Assembly (NCBI GenBank): GCA_900545585.1
Contig: UQZR01000023.1
Span: 1-44,398, forward strand
From: an uncultured Eubacteriales bacterium
GTDB taxonomy: Bacteria; Bacillota; Clostridia; Oscillospirales; Oscillospiraceae
Direction: 5' to 3'
DNA length: 44,398 nucleotides
Shown: positions 1 through 7,270 of the stretch, piece by piece
Layout of the letters: the number at the start of each line of letters is the position of its first letter
How positions within the stretch are numbered: the stretch's first letter is position 1
Notes under the pieces: generated by a model
Databases searched by the model: none
Seen by the model: only the letters and a program-made list of their open reading frames with translations
Told to the model about the DNA's origin: nothing
Program-made: the position numbers and the translations under genes

Positions 1-900
1 CCAGGGGATGTGCTTGTCGCCGATGCCCTCGATGCGGTGGCCGCCGAAGCCGTTGTCCAGAATGGTGGGGCACTGCAGAGCCTCGCCCACGGCCAGCTTC
101 AGGTGAGGATAGCGCTCCTTCAGCAGGTCGCCGGCGGACATGGTGCCGGCGGAGCCGGAGGTGAAGCAGGCGCCGGCAAAGTTCTGGCCGGGCTTCTTGA
201 TGGCCTCGAACAGCTCAGCCAGCGCGTAGCCGGTGACGTTGTAGTGCCACAGGGGGTTTCCCATCTCGGCGAACTGGTTGAAGATCATCATGGTGGGATC
301 CTGCTTCAGCTCCCAGGTCTTGTCAAAGATCTCCTTGACGTTGGACTCGCAGCCGGGGGTAGCGATGATCTGACCGGCGATGGACTTCAGCCAGTCAAAG
401 CGCTCCTTGGACATGTCCTGAGGCAGGATGGCCACGGACTCGCAGGCCAGCAGCTTGGAGTTGAAGGCGCCGCCGCGGCAGTAGTTGCCGGTGGAGGGCC
501 ACACGGCGTGGTGATAGGTGGCGTCGAACTGACCGGTCACCAGGCGGGGAGCCAGGCAGCCGAAGGAAGCGCCCACCTTATGGCAGCCGGTGGGGAACCA
601 CTTGCCGGACATGGCCACGATGCGGCAGGGCACACCGGACAGCTTGCTGGGGATCTCCACATAGTTGGGGACCTTCTGGAACAGGCCGCCGCTCTCCTTG
701 GCCTCGTTGTGCCAGGAAATACGGAACAGGTTAACGGGGTCCACGTCCCACAGGCCGGTGTGGCTCAGCTTGGCCTTGATCTTCTCGGGGATCAGATCGG
801 GATTCTGCATCTGCGCGATGGTGGGGATGATGACGTTGTTCTCCTTGGCCTTCTGGATATTATGCTCCAGGCCGACTTTGTTGATGGACAGATCGATCAT
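1..900 (-). CDS. Fold-type II PLP-dependent enzyme, cysteine synthase/ammonia-lyase-like (partial, C-terminus cut)
   Basis: The first 300 residues are present and the gene runs off the window edge in frame. The protein looks like the cysteine synthase/tryptophan synthase beta superfamily. The likely PLP lysine is in GCHKVGASFGC (about residue 107), a phosphate-binding-type loop WPSTGNYCRGGA follows, and later come FTSGSAGTMSAGDLLK and GGHRIEGIGDKHIPW, which match cysteine synthase segments in layout. ATG at 900 overlaps the TGA of the regulator upstream (ATGA), so the two are translationally coupled. Its neighbours are ygeY, ygeW and arcC on the other strand. In the enterobacterial and gut purine-degradation clusters the PLP member of this set is YgeX (diaminopropionate ammonia-lyase), which has the same fold, but this sequence does not read like YgeX. 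An ammonia-lyase or amino-acid lyase role in the same pathway is inference; the substrate is unknown. Confidence 0.8.
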   Translation of the reverse strand, partial: MIDLSINKVGLEHNIQKAKENNVIIPTIAQMQNPDLIPEKIKAKLSHTGLWDVDPVNLFRISWHNEAKESGGLFQKVPNYVEIPSKLSGVPCRIVAMSGKWFPTGCHKVGASFGCLAPRLVTGQFDATYHHAVWPSTGNYCRGGAFNSKLLACESVAILPQDMSKERFDWLKSIAGQIIATPGCESNVKEIFDKTWELKQDPTMMIFNQFAEMGNPLWHYNVTGYALAELFEAIKKPGQNFAGACFTSGSAGTMSAGDLLKERYPHLKLAVGEALQCPTILDNGFGGHRIEGIGDKHIPW

Positions 901-1550
901 TTTTTCTTTTCCTCCTGTTGCTTGTTCGCGTCAATGTAAGAGTATAAAGTATATTTGGAAATACCGAAGTATTTTGCCACTTTGTCGCCGGACTTGGTGA
1001 CCAGGAACGCCCCCGCCTTGTTCAGGAACTGGATGGCCTTGATCTTGTCGTCCTTATTCATCAGCGCCGCCGGCTTGCCCACCAGCGCCACGGACTGCTC
1101 GATCAGCTCGTCCAGCACATCGTTGACGTTAATGATCTTCTCCGGCTCCGTCTGTTCCTTGTCCTGGGTAGACAGCATCTCGGTCAGCTGCCGCTGCATC
1201 ATCATCAGCCCCGTCACATCGTAGTTGATGGAAAAGATGGCCGTCACGGCGCCGCGGCTGTTGCGGATGTACAGGGATGAGGACTTCAATATCTTGCCGT
1301 CCGGCGTCCGCGTCAGGTAGCACAGATGGTCCTGAGGCTGCTCGTGCTGGTGCTCCAGCTGCTCCAGCACCACCATGGACGCGCCGTCCCCCACCTTGCG
1401 GCCGGAGACGTGCCCGTTTTCAATATGTACGATGGTATGCTCCGGATGGCTGCTGCTGACGTCGTGGATCACGACCTCGCATTTGTCGCCGAATTGCGCC
1501 GCGATGCCTGCGGCAATCTGTTTCAGTGTTTCCAGTCGCTTCGTCTCCAA
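897..1550 (-). CDS. YheO/DauR-like transcriptional regulator (PAS-like YheO domain + C-terminal HTH_22)
   Basis: About 217 residues. The N-terminal two thirds resemble the YheO PAS-like sensor domain (EVVIHDVSSSHPEHTIVHIENG, then SLYIRNSRGAVTAIFSINYD). The last 50 residues form a helix-turn-helix of the HTH_22 type (GAFLVTKSGDKVAKYFGISK, YTLYSYID). Start choice: ATG at 1565 has no ribosome binding site, whereas TTG at 1550 has GGAGGG 7 nt upstream (1563-1558), so I use TTG. The stop overlaps the ATG of the PLP enzyme. The gene has its own promoter facing away from ygeY, so it is a natural candidate regulator of both transcripts. Ligand unknown. DauR controls D-amino acid genes, so an amino-acid-like ligand is possible but not shown. 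Confidence 0.85.
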   Translation of the reverse strand: METKRLETLKQIAAGIAAQFGDKCEVVIHDVSSSHPEHTIVHIENGHVSGRKVGDGASMVVLEQLEHQHEQPQDHLCYLTRTPDGKILKSSSLYIRNSRGAVTAIFSINYDVTGLMMMQRQLTEMLSTQDKEQTEPEKIINVNDVLDELIEQSVALVGKPAALMNKDDKIKAIQFLNKAGAFLVTKSGDKVAKYFGISKYTLYSYIDANKQQEEKKK

Positions 1551-1606
1551 TAGGCCGCCCTCCATTTTTGTGGCTTTTTACGGTTCTTTCGGCTTTTACC
1601 TCTACT

Positions 1607-1634
1607 ATCATACCACACTTTGCGAAGAAATCAA
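1607..1634 (-). promoter_or_regulatory. Promoter of the regulator-PLP enzyme operon
   Basis: On the minus strand, TTGATT (1634-1629), a 16-nt spacer and TATGAT (1612-1607) lie about 57 nt upstream of the TTG start. Read by eye; no transcription start is known. Confidence 0.55.
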
Positions 1635-1640
1635 CGATTT
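1628..1640. promoter_or_regulatory. Candidate operator palindrome between divergent promoters
   Basis: AAATC-AAC-GATTT is a perfect 5-bp inverted repeat with a 3-nt centre. It overlaps the -35 box of the regulator promoter and lies 36 bp upstream of the ygeY -35 box. This placement suits autorepression by the regulator, but it is short and in AT-rich DNA, so chance is possible. Confidence 0.3.
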
Positions 1641-1675
1641 TTTCAGAATATTTTTTTGGTTTCATAAATTTTTGT

Positions 1676-1703
1676 TTGACATCCGGCGTCTGTGTGTTAT
1701 GAT
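1676..1703 (+). promoter_or_regulatory. Promoter of ygeY-ygeW-arcC
   Basis: Perfect TTGACA (1676-1681), 16-nt spacer, TATGAT (1698-1703). Predicted start near 1710, giving a leader of about 60 nt before the ygeY ATG at 1772. Confidence 0.65.
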
Positions 1704-1771
1704 AGGGATAGCATCAAAAGAAAAACCTTATTTTGTATGTTTGGAACAAAGAAAATATGCGGAGGTACGTT

Positions 1772-3169
1772 ATGGATTTCGAAGCCATCAGAAAAGCTGC
1801 CGAGGGCTATAAGCCCGCCATGGTCAAGTTCCTGCGTGACATGATCGCCATTCCTTCCGAGTCCTGCGAGGAGGAGGGCGTCGTCAAGCGCATCGCCGAG
1901 GAGCTGAAGGCTCTGGGCTATGACAAGGTGGAGTTCGACAAGCTGGGCAACGTCATCGGCTGGATGGGCGAGGGCGACAAGATCATCGCCATTGACAGCC
2001 ACATCGACACCGTGGGCATCGGCAACATCGACAACTGGGACGCCGACCCCTACAAGGGCTATGAGACGGACGACATTATCTACGGCCGCGGCGGCTCCGA
2101 TCAGGAGGGCGGCATGGCCGCTGCCGCCTACGGCGTGAAGATCATGAAGGATCTGGATCTGCTGCCCAAGGGCTACAAGATGATGGTGGTCGGTTCCGTG
2201 CAGGAGGAGGACTGCGACGGTATGTGCTGGCAGTCCATCGTCAACGAGTACTTCAACGGCCCCGAGGACGCCCGTGAGAAGATCGAGTTCGTCATCTCCA
2301 CTGAGCCCACCGACGGCGGCATCTACCGCGGTCACCGCGGCCGCATGGAGATCCGCGTGGATATGCACGGCGTCTCCTGCCACGGCTCTGCTCCCGAGCG
2401 CGGCGACAACGCCATCCACAAGATGGCCGAGGTCATTCTGAATGTCCGCGACCTCAACGAGAATCCCGCCGACGGCTCCACCGAGATCAACGGTCTGGTG
2501 AAGATGCTGGACCCCAAGTTCAACCCCGACCACTACGAGGATGCCCGCTTCCTGGGCCGCGGTACCTGCACCACCAGCCAGATCTTCTACACCTCCCCCT
2601 CCCGCTGCGCCGTGGCGGATAGCTGCTCCATCTCCATCGACCGCCGCATGACCGCCGGCGAGACCTACCAGTCCTGCCTGAAGGAGATCGAGGATCTGCC
2701 CGCCTGCAAGAAGTACGCCAAGGACGTGAAGGTGTCCATGTACATGTATGACCGTCCGGCATGGACGGGCCACGTCTACGAGACCGAGTGCTTCTTCCCC
2801 ACCTGGATCAACAAGGAGACCGCCCCCCACGTGCAGGCTCTGGTGGACGCTCACCACAGCCTGTGGGGCGACAAGCGCCTGATGCCCACCGAGCTGGCCG
2901 CCTCCAAGCGCGAGGGCCGTCCCCTCACCGACAAGTGGACCTTCTCCACCAACGGCGTATCCATTCAGGGCCGCTACGGCATCCCCTGCGTGGGCTTCGG
3001 CCCCGGCGCCGAGTCTCAGGCTCACGCCCCCAACGAGGTGACCTTCAAGCAGGATCTGGTGACCTGCGCCGCCCTGTACGCCGCCGTTCCCGGCCTGTAC
3101 AAGCCCGAGAACAAGGATGGCTCCGCCACCAGCTTCCGTCAGGAGCTGACCGGCAACGACATCAAGTAA
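1772..3169 (+). CDS. ygeY: YgeY family M20-type metallohydrolase
   Basis: 465 residues, full length for the family annotated as YgeY selenium-metabolism-linked hydrolase. M20 di-metal signatures are visible: IAIDSHIDTVG (His-x-Asp), GRGGSDQEGGMAA (bridging Asp), SVQEEDCDG (catalytic Glu-Glu), STEPTDGG, and a late SQAHAPNE His ligand. HRGRMEIRVDMHGVSCHGSAPE is the start of the dimerisation lid. ATG 1772 is chosen because GGAGG sits 6 nt upstream (1761-1765); in-frame ATGs further upstream lack such a site and fall close to or within the predicted leader. Family role: ygeY belongs to the ygeX-ygeY-ygeW gene set associated with anaerobic purine/uric acid breakdown in gut bacteria, presumably acting as an amidohydrolase or peptidase on a ring-opened intermediate. 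First gene of an operon with ygeW and arcC. Confidence 0.9.
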   Translation: MDFEAIRKAAEGYKPAMVKFLRDMIAIPSESCEEEGVVKRIAEELKALGYDKVEFDKLGNVIGWMGEGDKIIAIDSHIDTVGIGNIDNWDADPYKGYETDDIIYGRGGSDQEGGMAAAAYGVKIMKDLDLLPKGYKMMVVGSVQEEDCDGMCWQSIVNEYFNGPEDAREKIEFVISTEPTDGGIYRGHRGRMEIRVDMHGVSCHGSAPERGDNAIHKMAEVILNVRDLNENPADGSTEINGLVKMLDPKFNPDHYEDARFLGRGTCTTSQIFYTSPSRCAVADSCSISIDRRMTAGETYQSCLKEIEDLPACKKYAKDVKVSMYMYDRPAWTGHVYETECFFPTWINKETAPHVQALVDAHHSLWGDKRLMPTELAASKREGRPLTDKWTFSTNGVSIQGRYGIPCVGFGPGAESQAHAPNEVTFKQDLVTCAALYAAVPGLYKPENKDGSATSFRQELTGNDIK

Positions 3170-3212
3170 GCATTTCTGTGAAACCACTTATTTTACAAGG
3201 AGAATAAAGAAA

Positions 3213-4406
3213 ATGAGCAAGACTGTTGAGCTGGCACGTCATCTGTCCACCCTGAACATCAACAATATGTACAAGACCGATTTCTATTGGACTTGGGACA
3301 AGACCGATGACGAGATCGACGCCATCTTCACCGTGGCCGACGCCCTCCGCGACCTGCGTGAGCGCAACAAGAGCACCCGCGTGTTCGACTCCGGCCTGGG
3401 TATCTCCATCTTCCGCGACAACTCCACCCGTACCCGCTTCTCCTTCGCCTCCGCCTGCAACCTGCTGGGCCTGGAGGTGCAGGATCTGGACGAGAAGAAG
3501 TCCCAGATCGCCCACGGCGAGACCGTCCGTGAGACCGCCAACATGGTGTCCTTCATGGCAGACGTCATCGGCATCCGCGACGATATGTTCATCGGCGAGG
3601 GCCACAAGTATCAGAAGACCTTCATGGACGCCGTGAAGGAGGGCTACCGCGACGGTATTCTGGAGCAGCAGCCCACTCTGGTGAACCTGCAGTGCGACGT
3701 GGATCACCCCACTCAGTGCATGGCCGATATGCTCCATGTCATCCACTACTTTGGCGGCGTGGAGAACCTGAAGGGCAAGAAGGTCGCCATGACCTGGGCC
3801 TATTCTCCCTCCTACGGCAAGCCCCTGTCCGTGCCGCAGGGCGTCATCGGCCTGTTCACCCGTTTCGGCATGGACGTGACGCTGGCCCATCCCGAGGGCT
3901 ATGACGTGATGCCCGAGGTAGAGGAGGTCGCCCGCAAGAACTGCGAGAAGTACGGCTCCAAGTTCCACAAGACCAACGATATGAAGGAAGCCTTCAAGGA
4001 CGCCGACATCGTGTATCCCAAGAGCTGGGCCTCCTACGCCGCCATGGAGGAGCGCACCAAGCTGTACGCCGCCGGCGACAAGGAGGGCATCGATGCCCTG
4101 GAGAAGCGCCTGCTGGCTCAGAACGCCGAGCACAAGGATTGGGCCTGCACCGAGGAGATGATGAAGCTCACCAAGGACGGCAAGGCTCTGTATCTGCACT
4201 GCCTGCCCGCCGATATCACCGGTCTGAGCTGCGCCGAGGGCGAGGTGGATAACTCCGTGTTCGACCGCTACATCGTGCCCCTGTACAAGCAGGCCTCCTA
4301 CAAGCCCTATATCATCGCCGCCATGATCTTCATGGCCCAGGTGAAGGATCCCGTCAAGGCCCTGATGGAGCTGGACGAGGGCAAAGACACCCGCAAGATC
4401 TTCTAA
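3213..4406 (+). CDS. ygeW: YgeW family knotted carbamoyltransferase
   Basis: 397 residues, cytosolic. The carbamoyl-phosphate motif is FRDNSTRTRFSFASA (about residues 70-84), close to the SxRT motif of aspartate/ornithine carbamoyltransferases; DHPTQCMADML and LYLHCLPADITG (HCLP motif) follow. The segment between them is long and carries KKSQIAHGETVRETANM, as in the YgeW branch, which is a trefoil-knotted transferase of uncertain substrate. ATG 3213 follows AAGGAGAATAAAGAAA. It lies 43 nt behind ygeY and ahead of carbamate kinase, so phosphorolysis of a carbamoylated (ureido) intermediate to carbamoyl phosphate, then ATP formation by ArcC, is the likely flow. That direction is inference from the neighbours. 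Confidence 0.92.
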   Translation: MSKTVELARHLSTLNINNMYKTDFYWTWDKTDDEIDAIFTVADALRDLRERNKSTRVFDSGLGISIFRDNSTRTRFSFASACNLLGLEVQDLDEKKSQIAHGETVRETANMVSFMADVIGIRDDMFIGEGHKYQKTFMDAVKEGYRDGILEQQPTLVNLQCDVDHPTQCMADMLHVIHYFGGVENLKGKKVAMTWAYSPSYGKPLSVPQGVIGLFTRFGMDVTLAHPEGYDVMPEVEEVARKNCEKYGSKFHKTNDMKEAFKDADIVYPKSWASYAAMEERTKLYAAGDKEGIDALEKRLLAQNAEHKDWACTEEMMKLTKDGKALYLHCLPADITGLSCAEGEVDNSVFDRYIVPLYKQASYKPYIIAAMIFMAQVKDPVKALMELDEGKDTRKIF

Positions 4407-4420
4407 AATACACCATCCGC

Positions 4421-4453
4421 GACAGCGGCGGCAGCGCCGCCGCTGTCTTTTTT
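4421..4453 (+). terminator. Strong hairpin-T6 between ygeW and arcC (intra-operon attenuator candidate)
   Basis: Perfect 11-bp stem GACAGCGGCGG / CCGCCGCTGTC (4421-4431, 4437-4447), 5-nt loop, then TTTTTT. I see no promoter between it and arcC at 4494, so arcC probably depends on readthrough. Confidence 0.75.
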
Positions 4454-4493
4454 ACCCGGAACAACCGAGGAAACAAAAGGAGAACGACCCATT

Positions 4494-5432
4494 ATGGCTA
4501 AGAAAATCGTTATCGCCCTGGGCGGCAACGCTCTGGGCAGCACTCTGCACGAGCAGGCCGACGCCGTACAGATCACCGCCAAGGCCATCGTAGACCTGAT
4601 CGCCGAGGGACACGAGGTGGTGGTGGCCCACGGCAACGGCCCTCAGGTGGGCATCATCAACAACGCCATGCTGGCCCTGATGCATGAGGATGCCACCCAG
4701 GACAGCACTCCCCTGTCCGTCTGCGGCGCCATGAGTCAGGCCTACATCGGCTATGACCTGCAGAACGCCCTCCGCGAGGAGATGCTGAACCGCGGCATGG
4801 ACAAGCCCGTGGTCACCATGGTCACGCAGGTGGAGGTGGATCCCAAGGATCCCGCCTTCAACGATCCCAGCAAGCCCATCGGCAAGTTCCTGTCCGAGGA
4901 AGATGCCAAGGTCATGGCCGCCAAGACCGGTTTCCTGTTCAAGGAAGACGCGGGCCGCGGCTGGCGCCGCTATGTGGCCTCCCCCAAGCCCCAGCAGATC
5001 GTGGAGCTGGGCGCCATCCGCGCCCTCAGCGACAGCGGCAACATCGTCATCTGCTGCGGCGGCGGCGGCATCCCCGTCTACCGTACCGAGCATAACCACC
5101 TGAAGGGCGCGGCCGCCGTCATCGACAAGGACTTCGCCTCCGAGCTGCTGGCCGAGCAGCTGGACGCGGATATGCTCATCATCCTCACCGCCGTGGAGAA
5201 GGTGGCCATCAACTTCAACAAGCCCGACCAGAAGGGTCTGGACGACCTCACCCCCGCCGAGGCCAGGGAATACATCTCCCAGGGACAGTTTGCCAAGGGC
5301 TCCATGCTGCCCAAGGTGGAAGCTGCCGTGAAGTTCGCCGAGTCCAAGGCCGGCCGCACCGCCCTCATCACTCTGCTGGAGAAGGCCAAGGACGGCATCG
5401 AGGGCAAGACCGGCACGAGAGTACACCAGTAA
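4494..5432 (+). CDS. arcC: Carbamate kinase
   Basis: 312 residues, normal length. Amino acid kinase fold motifs: VIALGGNALG at the N-terminus, VVAHGNGPQVG, NIVICCGGGGIPV and AVIDKDFASELLAEQLDAD. The enzyme makes ATP from carbamoyl phosphate and ADP. ATG 4494 follows AAAAGGAGAACGACCCATT. Position behind ygeW suggests that carbamoyl phosphate released by the YgeW step is the substrate, as in the ygeW-yqeA arrangement of Escherichia coli. I see no arcA or arcB homologue in the window, so this is not an arginine deiminase operon here. Expression may be dampened by the hairpin at 4421-4453. Confidence 0.95.
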   Translation: MAKKIVIALGGNALGSTLHEQADAVQITAKAIVDLIAEGHEVVVAHGNGPQVGIINNAMLALMHEDATQDSTPLSVCGAMSQAYIGYDLQNALREEMLNRGMDKPVVTMVTQVEVDPKDPAFNDPSKPIGKFLSEEDAKVMAAKTGFLFKEDAGRGWRRYVASPKPQQIVELGAIRALSDSGNIVICCGGGGIPVYRTEHNHLKGAAAVIDKDFASELLAEQLDADMLIILTAVEKVAINFNKPDQKGLDDLTPAEAREYISQGQFAKGSMLPKVEAAVKFAESKAGRTALITLLEKAKDGIEGKTGTRVHQ

Positions 5433-5549
5433 CTCCCACGCGGTGAATTTCCCGGCGGCGCTGCGTCTCCGGGCCCTTGATGGCCGCATTCGCCAATAAC
5501 GTTTCCGCAGCAGTCTGCCAAAAGAATTTCTGATAGTACACATTTTCAG

Positions 5550-5578
5550 TTGAAATCTTGCGTGCTTTCCTGTATAAT
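5550..5578 (+). promoter_or_regulatory. Promoter of the BMP lipoprotein gene
   Basis: TTGAAA (5550-5555), 17-nt spacer, perfect TATAAT (5573-5578). Predicted start near 5585, leaving a leader of about 100 nt. The 117 bases from arcC to this promoter hold no gene I can see. Confidence 0.7.
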
Positions 5579-5596
5579 ACTCCCATCCTGTGTTCG

Positions 5597-5662
5597 TGAA
5601 TCACGGGCTGTGCCCGTTGTTCAGGCATGCGGTAAATTTACCCTTACCTTCAGCCGCATGTC
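5597..5662 (+). promoter_or_regulatory. Structured 5' leader with two hairpins upstream of the BMP gene
   Basis: Hairpin 1 (5597-5623): TGAATCACGGGC / GCCCGTTGTTCA, 12 positions with one mismatch and one wobble, loop TGT. Hairpin 2 (5624-5662): GGCATGCGG / CCGCATGTC, with a second palindrome (GGTAAATTTACC) nested in its arm and loop. The ribosome binding site AAAGGAGG follows 8 nt later. No T-run follows either stem, so this is not a plain terminator. It does not match the purine riboswitch core as I know it. Confidence 0.35.
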
Positions 5663-5687
5663 ACATATTAAAAGGAGGAAAACAAGA

Positions 5688-6962
5688 ATGAAAAAGTTCC
5701 TTGCACTGATCATCGCCCTGGTCATGGCTCTGAGCCTGGTGGCCTGCGGTGAGCAGAAGCAGCCTGAGACTCCCGACGTCCCCGATGACGGCGGCGATCA
5801 GCAGCAGACTGCTACCATCAAGGTGGGCTTCATCACCCTGCACGATGAGAACTCCACCTACGACCTGAACTTCATCAACGCTGCCAAGGAGGCCATTGCG
5901 AACCTGGGTCTCACCGAGAACGACTACATCCTCAAGACCAACATTGAGGAAGGTCAGAAGTGCTACGACACCGCTGCCGAGCTGGCCGACGCCGGCTGCA
6001 ACATCATCTTTGCCGACAGCTTTGGTCATGAGTCCTACATGATTCAGGCCGCCAAGGACTTCCCCAACGTGCAGTTCTGCCACTCCACCGGCACCCGCGC
6101 CCACACCGAGGGCCTGTCCAACTACCACAACGCCTTTGCCTCCATCTATGAGGGCCGTTATCTGGCCGGTATCGCTGCCGGTATGAAGATGAACGAGATG
6201 ATCGCTGCCGGCAAGTTCACCGAGGCTGAGGCCAAGATGGGCTACGTCGGCGCCTTCACCTACGCCGAAGTGGTCTCCGGCTACACCTCCTTCTATCTGG
6301 GTGCCAAGTCCGTCTGCCCCTCCGTCACCATGGACGTGACCTTCACCGGCAGCTGGTACGATGAGACCCTGGAGAAGGAAGGCGCTCAGAAGCTGATCGC
6401 CGGCGGCTGCAAGCTGATCAGCCAGCACGCCGACTCCCTGGGTGCTCCTACCGCCTGCGAGAATGCTGGTGTCCCCAACGTCTCCTACAACGGCTCCACC
6501 ATCACTGCCGGCCCCAACACCTACATCATCTCCTCCCGTATTGACTGGGCTCCCTACTATGAGATGGCCATCAAGGCCGTCATGGACGGTACCGAGATCC
6601 CCGCTGACTACACCGGCAATCTGTCCACCGGCTCCGTGGTCCTGACCGACCTGAACACCGCTGTGGCCGCCGAGGGCACCCAGGCTGCTATCGACGCGGC
6701 CAAGGCCAAGCTGGAGAGCGGCGAGCTGCACGTCTTTGACTGCTCCACCTTCACTGTCAGCGGTGCCAACGTCAAGGACACCATGAAGGTCGACGCTGAC
6801 GGTCACCTGACCTCCTACATGGCCGACGTGAATACCGACGAGGCGTACACCGGCGACACCGAGGTCGTGCACGACGGTTACTTCTCCGAGTCCGAGTTCC
6901 GCTCCGCTCCTTACTTCGATCTGTTCATCGATGGCATCAACACCCTGGATACCGCGTTCTGA
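5688..6962 (+). CDS. BMP family substrate-binding lipoprotein of a nucleoside/purine ABC importer
   Basis: 424 residues. Lipoprotein signal: MKKFLALIIALVMALSLVAC with lipobox LVAC and the lipidated Cys at residue 20, then an acidic Pro/Gln linker to about residue 43. The rest is a BMP (PnrA-like) domain: VGFITLHDENSTYDLNF, GCNIIFADSFGHESYM, FASIYEGRYLAGIAAG, and FTGSWYDETLEKEGAQ, the last typical of the family (GSWxDxxKExE/A). ATG 5688 follows AAAGGAGG; the longer in-frame reading from 5550 is excluded because it starts inside the promoter. Known members bind purine nucleosides or related ligands; the exact ligand here is unknown. It precedes its ATPase and two permeases, with a terminator between, so the binding protein is probably made in excess. 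Confidence 0.93.
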   Translation: MKKFLALIIALVMALSLVACGEQKQPETPDVPDDGGDQQQTATIKVGFITLHDENSTYDLNFINAAKEAIANLGLTENDYILKTNIEEGQKCYDTAAELADAGCNIIFADSFGHESYMIQAAKDFPNVQFCHSTGTRAHTEGLSNYHNAFASIYEGRYLAGIAAGMKMNEMIAAGKFTEAEAKMGYVGAFTYAEVVSGYTSFYLGAKSVCPSVTMDVTFTGSWYDETLEKEGAQKLIAGGCKLISQHADSLGAPTACENAGVPNVSYNGSTITAGPNTYIISSRIDWAPYYEMAIKAVMDGTEIPADYTGNLSTGSVVLTDLNTAVAAEGTQAAIDAAKAKLESGELHVFDCSTFTVSGANVKDTMKVDADGHLTSYMADVNTDEAYTGDTEVVHDGYFSESEFRSAPYFDLFIDGINTLDTAF

Positions 6963-6986
6963 TCGACGTTTTCCAAGTCACAAAAA

Positions 6987-7017
6987 GGACGGGCTGCTTT
7001 GCAGTCCGTCCTTTTTT
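6987..7017 (+). terminator. Terminator after the BMP gene
   Basis: 11-bp stem GGACGGGCTGC / GCAGTCCGTCC with loop TTT and a T6 run. It separates the lipoprotein gene from the ATPase/permease genes, which have their own promoter. Confidence 0.85.
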
Positions 7018-7045
7018 CATCCCATTTTTGCCGTCCTCCGCCGCC

Positions 7046-7078
7046 GCTGCGGGAGGCGCTATTTTCTCCTCCCGCAGC
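7046..7078 (+). repeat. Second hairpin in the BMP-ATPase gap
   Basis: GCTGCGGGAGG (7046-7056) and CCTCCCGCAGC (7068-7078) form a perfect 11-bp stem with an 11-nt loop. No T-run follows, so it may stabilise a 3' end or be a processing site. The gap 6963-7270 otherwise holds the terminator, a tandem repeat and a promoter, and no gene. Confidence 0.45.
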
Positions 7079-7122
7079 TGGCTTGACGTTTTTCACAAGT
7101 CGCCACACCCCTCTTTGTATAA

Positions 7123-7160
7123 CCTTACATTTTTTGTGCATCCCTTACAATTTTTTTGTG
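7123..7160 (+). repeat. Tandem direct repeat just upstream of the ABC ATPase promoter
   Basis: CCTTACATTTTTTGTG (7123-7138) and CCTTACAATTTTTTTGTG (7143-7160) are near-identical and start exactly 20 bp apart, about two helical turns. The second copy ends 8 bp before the -35 box. This suits an activator site or UP element. Confidence 0.4.
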
Positions 7161-7168
7161 ATTTTTGA

Positions 7169-7197
7169 TTTACAAGGCTCGACATGTATGGTAAAAT
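7169..7197 (+). promoter_or_regulatory. Promoter of the ABC ATPase-permease operon
   Basis: TTTACA (7169-7174), 17-nt spacer, TAAAAT (7192-7197). Start expected near 7204, so in-frame ATG 7184 cannot be the translation start. Confidence 0.55.
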
Positions 7198-7270
7198 AAA
7201 CCGCATGGAACAAAGCCCCGGCGTTTGCGAGGTGTTGCAGCCGTCTGCGCCGAAAGAAAGGATGACAGCC

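Noticed and set aside
10..939. Long plus-strand open frame opposite the PLP enzyme
   Set aside because: It is the antisense of a clear PLP-enzyme sequence. Low-complexity Gly/Ala/Val/Leu composition is what this GC-rich codon usage gives on the opposite strand. The same applies to frames such as 1697-3187, 3162-4199 and 40088-42781.
5585..5687. Purine riboswitch upstream of the BMP gene
   Set aside because: I could not find the conserved loop and junction bases of the purine aptamer; only the hairpins are reported.
7184..7270. Upstream ATG 7184 as start of the ABC ATPase
   Set aside because: It lies between the -35 and -10 boxes of the promoter and has no ribosome binding site.
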